Of a DNA stretch of 64,000 nucleotides, positions 24,301 to 36,300 are shown one piece after another. Origin of the DNA: Andrena cerasifolii (taxonomy: Eukaryota; Arthropoda; Insecta; Hymenoptera; Andrenidae); NCBI RefSeq assembly GCF_050908995.1, contig NC_135120.1, forward strand, positions 22,581,433-22,645,432, read 5' to 3'. The position numbers and the translations under genes were made by a program. The notes beneath the pieces are model-generated. The model saw only the letters and a list, made by a program, of their open reading frames with translations, was not told where the DNA came from and did no database searches. Within the stretch, counting starts at the first letter, position 1. Each line of letters begins with the position of its first letter.

Positions 24301-27300
24301 CTGCAAATTTTGATCACAAACAAATTTTTTACACCTTCTTTATAACGAGTAACTTCTTAAATGAGCAGAAATTGTGACATTCACCTTATTTCTAATCCAC
24401 GGTGCATCAATCCCACTTTTCTCAACCTTATCTCCAACGATCCATTCGAGCTCTCGCGCCACGACTTTCCACTTTCCCATACGATTCTCATGGGTGTCCA
24501 ACAAAATTTCAACATCCTCCCTTTTCACCCCCGCGTAGAAGAACAAACTCGACGAGCCTTCTCATCAGTTTCTTTAAAACATTCTCCGTCCCGCGAGACA
24601 TGCGTGCGTACCTGGTGCTCCCTGTTCGACGGGATCATAGGAGAACGAGAGAGCCCGTTAAATGGAGCGAGCCGAAATTCCGCGGGGGATAGGCTCCGGT
24701 ACCCTCTGTCGGCGAGCCGGATAACATTAAAGTTACGAAAGTAATTACAGACGGATACTGGGCTCGATCGTATCGGTCCCTGGGATACAGTCCTCCGCGG
24801 TCCAGAATCCCCGTCCGGAAAGTTTTCTTTTCGACCGCGTAGCCGAAGGGGAGGCACGGCTCGCCCCGTAGAAAATGCAAGTAACGACCTTCTTTCGAGC
24901 GCCCGCACGGTGGAAGCGACGGGGTACGAGGGCGGGACGGAGGGCAGAAATAGGGATCAGCGTGGAAAGGGAGGAGGGAAGGAAAAAAATAATGGAAAGA
25001 GCCGGAGCACCCATAAAGAAGGGAGGGTAAGGAGGAGGGGGATAGCAGCGTGTATTATAGGTTTGCCGAGCCTGTAATCATCGCGGGACCGCGAAACGCC
25101 CATCGACGCCCTCTCATTCTGCCTCTCGCCATTCTATTTTCCTCTCTCCTTATTCCACCCCATCCTCGGGCAGTTTCCTCCGTTCTTTCGTTCCTGTTCT
25201 CGAAACACGCGCGTGTGTGTGCCCACGTCCCGTTCTCTCCCGTACCGTGCCGACTCTATAATCATTATCAACCTCTTCCCAAAGCATCCTCCTACTTCGC
25301 GTGCGTTTTTTTCTCCTCCTCGGTATCGCGCTTCCTTTAATTCCCTCGCTGTGCCCCGTGCGTGGTATTCTCGTTGCCGCCCCCGACCTGCGCCCCCTCC
25401 CTCTATTTTCTTCGGATTTTCGCGTCGGGTTCGCGATGCGCTGGGAATTCGATAATGGGCCGGAGAACGCGTCGCGTGCCTGTAAGCACGTAAATCTATC
25501 GAAAACTACGGGTAGAGGGTAAATGTGACTTATTTCGGCCGCTACCCAATAGTCAGCCTTTTCGGAAATAAATTGCTTGGAAATAAGAAATTGGGAATAA
25601 AATCTTATATGTTTAAACGAAACAATGATCAGTGTACTCTCTCCTTCGAATGTGGGAAGTTTCATGCCTTTAGCGGTAAAAATATGAACTGCAGAAAGCT
25701 TTAAGTATTGTGTTGGCGATTCGAGGGTTGGCGACTGGTGAGTCAATTTGAATTAATTTAGTACATAGGCGACACTTGGAAATAGTGTATACCAACACTA
25801 ATATGAAGTTTTTTATGTTCAAATTTTGAATACGCGATTAATGACGTTTGAATTAATTTTTCGTGAAATTATAATTGCATTTAAACTTAGGTTAGTATGT
25901 ATTTTTGAAGTGGCCGACTATTGGCGTTCAAAATATAAAGAAAACCAATAGCCGCTACGGCTGACTACAGGACAGGATATTCACTTTCCGGAATCACCTG
26001 TTTTTATTGTTTTCCGCCAAAATTAATGTTATAAAATTAAATTAATGTTATATTAATAAACCAGTTGTCGGTCGTCTAAAACGCAAAACGAACACAAAAC
26101 GGCTGACCACTGGTCTAGTAGTCGTCCTTTATAATTTAAATAATTAGAATTTTCAGAAAAAAGAAATTGTTGAATTTTCAGTACACACATCATGAATTTT
26201 GAACCATTTAACATTCTGACGATTAACAATAACTATACTATAGGGTGGGAGATACATACAGTGACTCGCATTAATATTCGGACACTTTTTAAAATCGCAT
26301 AACTTTTTTAGAATTGGTCTGAACAATTTGAGTTTTTTTGAGAAGCTAGAAGGATTAGTTTGCTAACTGACGCGTTTCGTCGTTTTGAAAAAAAAATGTA
26401 TTTGGTTGGAATAGCGAAAAGAATAGTAAAGGTCGATTTTTAAACTTTTTTTGTGAGCTTGTAATGAAAATTAAAAAAAAAACAGATTGCAGTAGGTCGT
26501 ATACGTGCCTAAAATTTCATCAAAATCGGTTAACGTTGCTCCGAGCTACAAACGTTTAAAGATCGCAGAATAAGGTCGAGAATCGCTGATTTCGGGAATT
26601 TTCGCGATTCTCGAGAAAAGTTTAAAAATCGACCTTTACTATTCTTTTCGCTATTCCAACCAAATACATTTTTTTTCAAAACGACGAAACACGTCAGTTA
26701 ACAAACAAATCCTTCTAGCTTCTCAAAAAAGCTCAAGTTGTTTGGACCAATTCTAAAAAAGTTATGCGATTTTAAAAACTGTCCGAATATTAATGCGAGT
26801 CACTGTATATAACCTGATAGAAGAACCTGGCTGACTACTGGCATATGAAAGGCTGGAGTTAGGATTTTACTGGCTGACTATTGGTAAAAAGGACGTTTCT
26901 GGGTATTTCAGATACTTTAAATAAAACTTGTTATACTATTAAAAGAATCATCCACACATTTGAAAAATAGATACTTTAAAGAATTTAACTATCAATAACG
27001 CATTTAAAAAATAGTATATTAATAAAAACAACGCGCAACATGAATTTCCGCTTTCCCTTAAATGGCCGACTACTGGCACAGTTACCCTACCCGTATTTAA
27101 ACGATGGGCATCGATCGTCACAAATCCTAAGTGAATGCTGAGCATTCTCTACGAAATGCCCGGCGAAGCGTAGCGTGGAGATTATAGTAGAGGTAGCTGG
27201 GTCCGCTTTTCGAAATCGTTGCGACCCGCTCACGCTCGATTCGGATCGCGTAGGCGATGTCGTCTGGGGATAGCAAAGCGGAGTGACAATTGCGTTTCGA

Positions 27301-30300
27301 TGCCTTTTGAAACGCAGCCGGCCGCGGCGAAGTCGAAATCGATTATCGCTGGACGCGCTCGCGTGACAATTGATAATAACCGTCGACGCGGGTAATTACG
27401 GTTTTGTTACGTTGATCGGGCCGCGGGAAACATGTGGGTAATCCGTTGCGTTTCAGTCTACGCCCGGCTGTCTGTTATTTAACCGGAGATTAACGGCTGT
27501 GTAAACGTATACTTCTGTTCAAACAGCGTGCCTTCGTTCCGAGGTGTGTATCCGTTGAACGCGTGCGCGCGCTCCTTCGCTCGGCGCGTCGAGCCCCGGG
27601 TTTAATCGTCCTGATAAATCAAAAGCCTCGCCCCGGCTGGATCCCAAAGCACGTCTTCCGTCGGCCATCCCCCAGATCCGATCGGGGGGCGCTCTTCCGC
27701 CGCCCCGCGCCCGCGTACCCCAGTCGTCGAGGGTCGCGTAACGATTTTCGTCACGTTACAGAGGAGCTCGATATCGCCCGGCAATAAGTACAATCGACCG
27801 CGGTCACCCCAGGACACTCACCATCCCATGCACATGAAGAAGATGAAGAAGGAGCAGGACAAAGACATCGGCCACGTAAGTGCCCGTTCCCATGCAGCCT
27901 CGTGTCAATGAATGATCGCGCCTCGAAAGAAACGTTGAACCGCGCACGAGACTTCAAACAAAGATAACCGGCCCCGATTAGCCTTACCAATATGTACCGT
28001 AGATAACGCAAACTGTGCAATGTGTGCTGGCCAAACACCCTCCGCGAGATAATAAATTCTTCGTTTTCGTGAACTTTCCGTTAAGCAACACTGATTCAGA
28101 CTCCACCGATTCCGTGCACCTACACGATACTCGGCCGTGCCAGTTGCGAATTTAAAGGGATGCGAACCGCCCGTCCTCTCGATCCTTCGGTCACAGTTTC
28201 GGTGTTTCGGTAACCTGGGGCATTCTCTGGGCACCACAGAGCGACGGTGAGAAAAGCGATCAGGACCTAGTGGTGGACGATGCCAGCGAGGGACCAACCA
28301 GCCCAGCGGTGAACGGCACGTCGTCGCCCCGAGAAAATGGACTGGACAAGGTACCGGCGATGGGTGCCGGGGTGCAGACGAAAAAGGACGTGCCGCCCCA
28401 TTCGCCGAGAAGTGGGACCAGCAGTAACGCCAGCACACCGTCCGCCAAGAAGATGGAGGAGCGAGAGAAGCCCACCACACCGATCTCGAAACCGTTGACG
28501 CCGACCTCGGGCTCCGGGATCGGCGGGCTGGGCCACAAGTCTTCGGGATCGGCGAAGCTACTTCAGGGACCGTCCCCTCCTGGTGTACCGACCGCCTACC
28601 CTCCTCACTATCCTCCCGGGCCTCCGCCGCACCATCTGGCACCAGCTGGCCAACACCCTCACGTCGACATGATGGGTTACAACGGGTACGTGGCGCCGAG
28701 AGCACCACCTTCGCTTCAGCAACTGTACGATCCACACGTGGCGATGAGGAACCCCATGGGATCGGTTGGAGTACCCGGAGGCAAACCGTGAGTACACGCA
28801 CTTATTCGCCCGGACCACAGCGCTCGTAGATAGTGACTAGAATGGGCTACAGATTCAATTAAGCGACGATCAGGGAAGCTGCATAAAGCAGGAGTTTATT
28901 AAATATATAATTGCGACTCGCAATTAAGTGCACCCTTTAAAACAGCCACAGGAAAACGGGCCTCGATCGAAGCTCCCGTGCGCTGTTTGCGTAGACCCGT
29001 AGACCGAGCTGTAGCCCGTCCAAGTTTCTGAAATCGCTGTGCAAATCGACGCCTCGTAGTTCGCAGTCGCTCGATCGAGACGTACGATTATTTGATCTAG
29101 GCATCATCCGCTCGCGCGTTAAAAACGTCCGGGGAGTACGTAGTTTGGTGTAATTATAGTGCCGCTGGAATAGCGGGGGCACCGTTCGGTCTCAATGAAG
29201 ATACAGAGCATCCGCGACTATGTACACCGGAGGTGTTGCCTTGACGTTCGGTATCTTCTCGGTTTGGCATATGACTCGCGCTCCCGACACCCGTAACCAG
29301 CTCTCCAAACAAATCTAAATCGGACGAAGTCCGTACAACTCGAAGCTGTTTGCTTTCCTACAGATGAGGAACGCATCGGTGCCGTCGGTATTTTAAGATA
29401 AGATAATTCGATCGCGCGTCGCTTACTGTTTGCGCGGCGGATATTAAAGGGAAATATTTAGCGCGATCATTAACGCGAACCAAAAATTCGGCCAATAAAT
29501 CTTTCGAGAGTCCGCTCTCGCAACCTGGGGAGTTTCCAGCTCGCATGCTCGCGTTTCATTGCTGAAGACTCGTCTTCGCTAGGCTGCGAAGAATGCACAG
29601 CGAGCTGCGGTGGGATCGCTGATGCGCATGCCAGGGCAGAAGGTGTTTGTGCAAATTTGCTTGGAGCACTACGGTGGGGAGAAGCTACACTGATTGCGTA
29701 GACTGTTAAACGTTAAACAATCGAGGGTACACGGCACAGTGTTGTTGCAATCTCGCTATTTCTGCTCCGTCAAATACAGGTTGTATTTCAGGAAAAGATG
29801 GGTGGCCGATACGCGGCGGGTGTAACGCGGATTTTGTTAATGTTGTTCGACGCTCGGTCTGCTCGCCCAGCCAGGGCTTGTTATCTACGATTCTGTTTGC
29901 TATGAAAATTCAGCGATCCCGTTGTTTATTGTAGCCGCGAACGGTTAAAATACGATGCGTTATCGATATTTTTATTTCATTCGCGAACGTCTGTGCCGCG
30001 TGATTAATGTTCCAGATAAAGACCGATAGGCCGTGCAACATTGTACATAAAGCTGGAATGAGCGCGTTTTTCCTGGTATTCCGCGAGTGCACACTGTGTA
30101 ACACGTGATTATGAAAAATGCATAGACGAGGAGATACGGCGCTCGCGATTTTTATATCAATTTCTGTTTATTCAAACGGCTCATTCCCCGATAAGCTATT
30201 TATAATCCACCTGCTGAGATCGTAAAGATCCAGCTGACGGTTTGCGAAAAACGCGGCCCAAGGGTGACACGTGGCTCTTCGAATTTTTTACACCGTATTC

Positions 30301-33300
30301 TTATCTCCAAATTAGACGTTAACTTCTTTTCAAGTGCTCCGCGTAAAGTGCCCGTAACGACTGATTACAACACGGGCTATGTTCTAATTGCAAACAGCCT
30401 TCGAGGCAGGGACTTCTATCGGAACTGAAAATACCGGTGCGACACCGGTATTTTTCGGTTCCATCTCCGGAACCTTTATAGAAACCGAAAAAACGCAAAT
30501 ACTTGTATGACGTCATAACGATATATGCAAATACCGGTATATTTACCGATATTTACCGGTAATTTTTTAGGTTTTCGGATTTTATTACAGTTTTCAAAAT
30601 ATTATTAGACAAGAATCTGTACGCTAAACGCATGCTAATATATTGGTATTTTTATGAAAAGATATTACGTTATGTCGGTGTTTTTACAGCTCGAATTAAT
30701 AAGGGTTATGAAGATATTACTTTAATCTACTATCTCACCCAAAGAGGAACCGGAAAAATATCGGTACTTATTTCGGTATAGCTTTGTTGACGTAATACCT
30801 GTATCAAATTCATACCGGTTTAAAGTCCCTGCTTCGAGGTGTCGCGATCCAGCAAGAATAAAATACTTTACCTTCTTATACCACCCACTTAAATCCTCCA
30901 CCTTCTGCTCACCGAAAGAGTGACTTCCTTCACCTCTCATATCTCAGAAACTAATTGTCACCTCAACTTGAAAATTTATCGGGATTGCTGTCTCGTCATA
31001 AACTATCATTTCGCACAAAATTCAGTTCCAAAACGTGGGACCAAAAACGGGCTAAAAAAGGCCCATTTTGCGGTCACTCTTTTAATGAAGAAGTCACGCG
31101 ATTCACATAGAATTTATTTCTCCCAACCTTGCGCCGAGTATTCGATCTACGGCTAACACTCCCCGCGAACTTATCTAGTTACCGAACGCACGGTGTCTGG
31201 CTCGGTAAACGGCTGGCCGGAAGAGCACCGCTAATATCGCTGGTTAAACACGCGAGTCTCACCGCACGGGTCGGATTTTTGTGGACGTTGCAGCGCGTAC
31301 AGCTTCCACGTGTCGAGCGAGGGCCAGATGCAGCCTGTGCCCTTCCCACCGGATGCGCTGATCGGACAAGGGATACCCCGTCATGCGCGGCAAATTAATA
31401 CCCTGAGCCACGGGGAGGTCGTGTGCGCCGTCACGATCTCGAATCCGACCAAGTACGTGTACACCGGCGGCAAAGGATGCGTCAAGGTCTGGGACATCGG
31501 CCAGGGCGGTACAGGAAGCACCAAGTCGGTGTCGCAGCTCGACTGCCTGCAACCCGATAACTACATCAGGTGAGTGCTTTCCATAAGGGACCAGCGCGCG
31601 TTTTACGAACATAGCTATGTCCCTGTTCCTTCGATCGCGAGAGTCTTGTTTCTGTTCCAAAGTAGATACAGGTTGCGTTGATTAAGGGGTTATGCCTACC
31701 TGCAAGGTTTGAAAACACAAGTATATTCGGGATTTTTTTTAAAACACTCAAAGACTTTTTTTTAAATAAACCTTTATGTGTTCAAAAGTGTACATGTTAA
31801 ACTACTTGTGGTAATTTTTGCGATGGAAAATATACATAAATAAAAAAAAATATTAGCGATCTCTCGGCAGTGAAAAGAAAAAGTGTTCGAATTGAAGAAA
31901 AAAAATCCCGAATATACTTGCGTTTTCAGACCTTGCAGGTAGGCATAACCCCTTAAAGGGTGTTGGGTATAATTCTTCATACCGTCAAGGACCCAGTCCC
32001 TGATCAGAACCCAATTCCTGTTCAGTTTAGGAAAATAAACCAAATAATAAGCATATTATGATAGAAATTTATTCTAACAAATTACTAAATAATTATGAAG
32101 TATTTTCAAATTTATACGCAAAATTTGTTAGCTCATAGTAAAACGTGTAAAGCTGATCAGAAACTGCTCCCTTTGCATTCTTCACTTTCAAAGTTAAATT
32201 ATAAAATCATTATTATTACGTGCGCACTTTTTTAAATACCAAATTAAAGGTAAAACATAGATTTACTGAAATAGCAAAAAAATCTTTTGAATTTGGTTAA
32301 GTTTTTCCTTTACACGTTTAAAAACCCGCGGTAGTTACTCTTAAGTGATCAGGAACTGGGTCCTTGACGGTACGTATGTAATACTTTCTTAAAGGCTCTC
32401 ACAGGCTGACGCGAATATTCGCGACAGCAGCGGATTCGCTGCGGTTCAGCAGTTTTTAAGGCTTCGCCAAACCAACGCGAACTTCGCCGCGCGGAGCGGA
32501 CCCGCCGCGGATCAGATAACACTGCCCAAAAGCCACCACGTATAAAAAACTGCTGTCTTATCGCGTTGGTTTAGGGGAGCCTTTACCCTTCGTGGTGTCA
32601 CACCTTCTTATAATCACAAATCGATCACGTGGACTTCACTGCACCCCAGCGTCATTTTTGTGTTACCATCTTCCTACTTCCGAAACTTTTAACTTCTGAG
32701 TGAGAATTCAGTGATAATTGTCTTTTTCTAGAAATGTAAATTTTGAAATGATGTAATTTGTAGCTGCAAAATAGTTATGGAAGAAGTGGATTCTTTTTGG
32801 TTAAAATTCACCAAATTTGTAAATATCAGGGCCTACAAATTTACAGGAATGTTAGCAAAGACATACATATACTTCTAGAAGAAAATTGCCTGCGGTGCGA
32901 TACACCCCGCGTGACCACGAAATGTTAAGTGCAAAGGATATTTGCTAGATGAGAAACGAGAAGGGAAATTGGATAGAGGATGCTGATGTATGCATCAGAG
33001 CCATGATATCGTATTTAGAAGATTCTCTCCGTGTTGGAACCCTCGTTGAAAGTGATTGCATTTTGGCTTCGTCAGACACCGAGGGCGTTCTGATATGATA
33101 TCAGTGCTTCCTTGGCGGACGGAGCCAGCTGCAGTGCGGCGGCGATACGTACACCGTAACAACTGTTGAATGCAGGAAATCGTGATAAATGCGGGGACGC
33201 GATAACCTCGAGAATCTCGATCGAGTGGTGTCTGCGTTTGTTGTGACAGCACCGCGGCTGATTATATTTGTAAAAATCTCGAATACCGATTGATAAGTGG

Positions 33301-36300
33301 TATTAGATAATGCAGAAGGAAGTGAGAACCGAGGGTAATACTTTTAAATATTTCCATGCATTCTGGGTACGTATAACCGGGATGGCCGCGGTAACACAGT
33401 AAACATGAATTTTACGCAAACGTTTTTATGTTGGAAGGTGATTCAGTTCGTAGCGATCTGCGCTACGCATGGCTTCTGTAGCTTCTATTTTCTCGGTGGT
33501 TTATAAGTATACTGTTAAAGACGATGACACTCGTACCTGCGAGTAGATATTACAGCGACGTGCGTTACGAAAAGTAACGCGTTTCAATTTTCTTACGAAA
33601 AGTAGCGCGTTTCGGTTTGCCACGAAAAGAAGCACGTTCCGTAGTTTCTGACGAATATTAGCACATTTGACTGCCTCGCCACGAAGAATAGCACATTTCG
33701 TACTGTTGCGGCGAAAACTAGCACGTTATACTGTTTCGCCACGAAAAATAGCACATTTGGGAATTTACGGCGAAAGCTAACATATTTTCCGGTTTGGCCA
33801 CGAAGAATAGCACGTTTTGGATTATATTGCAGACTGCAGAAACTATCACGTTTCAGCGCGTGGTCAGTTTAAAAGAATTCAACTGTTGAAAATAGTGTTT
33901 AATAAATAATAATTCTAGGTAATCTCCAAGAGACAACACATATGAAAATTTTAATCTACATAATTTAAGTAAGGGAGGGTGGGGGAATTGCGAACGCGGG
34001 GTAAACCCGAACATGCTACTTTTCGTTGCAAACCGCTCAAACGTGTTAGTTTTCGCAGCGAAAACCGAAACGTGATAGATTTCGTGGCAAACTGCTCAAA
34101 CAAGCTAGTTTTCGCAGCGAAAGACAAAACATGCTATTTTTCGTGGCAAACCGCTCAAACGTGCTAGTTTTCGCAGCGAAAACCGAAACGTGATAGTTTT
34201 CGTGAGAAAGAAGGCAAACATGCTACTTTCCGTAAGAAAATTGGAACGTGCTAGTTTTCGTGAGAAAATTGAAACGTGGTACTTTTCGTAAGAAAATTGA
34301 AACGTGCTACTTTTCGTAAGAAAATTGAAACGTACTACTTTTGGTAAAAAAATTGAAACGCGCTACTTTTGGTAAAAAAATTGAAACGTGCTACTTTTCG
34401 TAACGCACGTCGACAGAATCTCTACGATCCCTTGCAACTTTAAAACTGGAAGAGAGTAGCCAATATCGCACTAGTCACCTGAATCAGTTCCAACGTACCT
34501 CATCAATTTCTCAGTAATCAATGAACATAAACGTCATCTGATGATAAAAATATCAAGTATAAATTTCACGATTATATACCCTATTCTGTAGGTGCTATAA
34601 ACTTTTATCTGCCTAAATCGTACCTGTTACAGTATGCCACAAAAAGATTAATAACAATTTAATTTATTCCGAACAAAAGGTTAAGCACGTAATAATAGGC
34701 GCCTAAAAGATCAAGCTACAACATCCAATAGTCACTTGCCTTCGAATTAGTACCAAATATGAAATACATCCCTGCACAGGTAGGCACTTGAATACAGAAA
34801 TTAGTATTGCTTTCAGTCACGTGAGCTACCCTCGTTCTCCTCGAACAGCTACACAGCGATAGATCGACGCCAAGGAAGCTTTCTATTCCAGAGAAATACC
34901 CAGCGAAATTGCCGCCAGTTAGAATCTCATTTTACGGCCCGAGGGTTGAATCATTACGATCAGAAATCGTTCGATCGCAATCGCTTACACCGATAAATTC
35001 GGTATTCCGCGGGTGTAGCGCTGAAAAATCGCGCGGACCGCGTCGAGGAATGGAATGAACGTTGCACATCGACACTTTTACGACACATTCGCGCGCGACT
35101 CACGTTTCGGCCGCTGAAAGGGGTGGAATAATATCGCGCTCGTATGACTGTTAATGCCCGCGCGGTAATTGAACCCCGCCGAACGGCGGGGCAGAGGTTT
35201 TTCCGCCCCTCCCCTCGGTTCTTCCTTTTTCCGAACGCGCGGCCCCCGGTCCGCTCGCAAATTTAATACATTCCCCGCGGTAATGCATGTCTCCCTACAT
35301 TAAAAGCTACTTTATGATCCATCGGTCACAGTTGCTAATCATGGCGCGGGGGCACGGTCGGCTGATCTCGGCACGCTCGGACGCGCAAAAATGATTACCA
35401 ATTTTAAACGGCTGTGAAACCGAGCGAGGGCAGTCGAATTTCCGACGGCGTCGTTCGAACGCTCGCGCCATAAATCGTTTTATTCGGCGGACGCGCTCGC
35501 GCGCGCCTATCGCTGTGCACAGGCGTTTTATCGATAAACGAGATTGAAGGAGAATTACTGCTCAGAATGCATTGTTAGGTTTCCGCGGTGGCCGCGCGTT
35601 TATTACGCGTCACGCGATCGCGCCCGTAAAGTCCGGGGATGATCGCGATCGGTAATTGAAGGATCGACGTTAAACAGTCGAGTTTCCGCGCCCTTGCGGT
35701 AACCATTATAACGGCGCGTGACACGGGAGTAGCGAACGGAGGGAATAAAATGGTGGAGCGGAGTGTCTAACCTGTCCCATCCTGGATGTGCCCAGGTCGG
35801 TGAAGCTGCTACCAGACGGCAGGACGCTGATAGTGGGTGGCGAGGCGAGTCGGCTGAGTATCTGGGACCTGGCCAGCCCCACGCCGAGGATCAAGGCTGA
35901 ATTAATCTCTTCCGCACCCGCCTGCTACGCCCTGGCGATCTCGCCGGACTCGAAGGTCTGCTTCAGCTGCTGCAGCGACGGCAACATCGCCGTCTGGGAT
36001 CTCCAGAATCAGACGCTGGTCAGGCAGTTCCAAGGGCACACGGACGGCGCCTCCTGCATCGACATCTCCGCGGACGGCTCGAAATTGTGGACCGGCGGCT
36101 TGGACAACACCGTCCGCTCCTGGGACTTGCGAGAGGGCAGGCAGCTCCAGCAGCACGACTTCACCTCGCAGATATTCTCGCTGGGCTACTGTCCCACGGG
36201 AGAGTGGCTGGCCGTGGGCATGGAGAACTCGAACGTGGAGGTGCTGCACGCCACGAAACCGGACAAATACCAGCTCCACTTGCACGAGTCCTGCGTGCTG

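Larger units (their letters stand above)
21569..27761 (+). other. gro: Intron 7 of groucho
   Basis: 6.2 kb. Contains TA-flanked elements 22711-22987 and 23625-24386, a repeat-motif element at about 25535-27085, and the MITE 26259-26805 inside it. 22230-22690 is a CpG-rich segment with a forkhead-type word (see findings). 24400-25530 and 27100-27760 are unique DNA with no supported gene. Confidence 0.85.
31570..35795 (+). other. gro: Intron 10 of groucho
   Basis: 4.2 kb. Holds a TTAA-flanked MITE (31686-31952), a TA-flanked one (31982-32370) and the foldback minisatellite element (33555-34412). 32400-32580 has a short inverted repeat around CCAAACCAACGCG. 35010-35700 is CpG-rich unique DNA with homeodomain- and GATA-like words. 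The acceptor is GGATGTGCCCAG. Confidence 0.85.

Noticed and set aside
27905..28801. 298-codon minus-strand open frame and other antisense frames over the groucho SP exon
   Set aside because: Shadow of GC-rich codons in the real exon on the + strand; no homology.
33555..34412. CRISPR-like regular repeats
   Set aside because: Units are diverged, contiguous without unique spacers, arranged as two inverted arms, and the DNA is insect nuclear.
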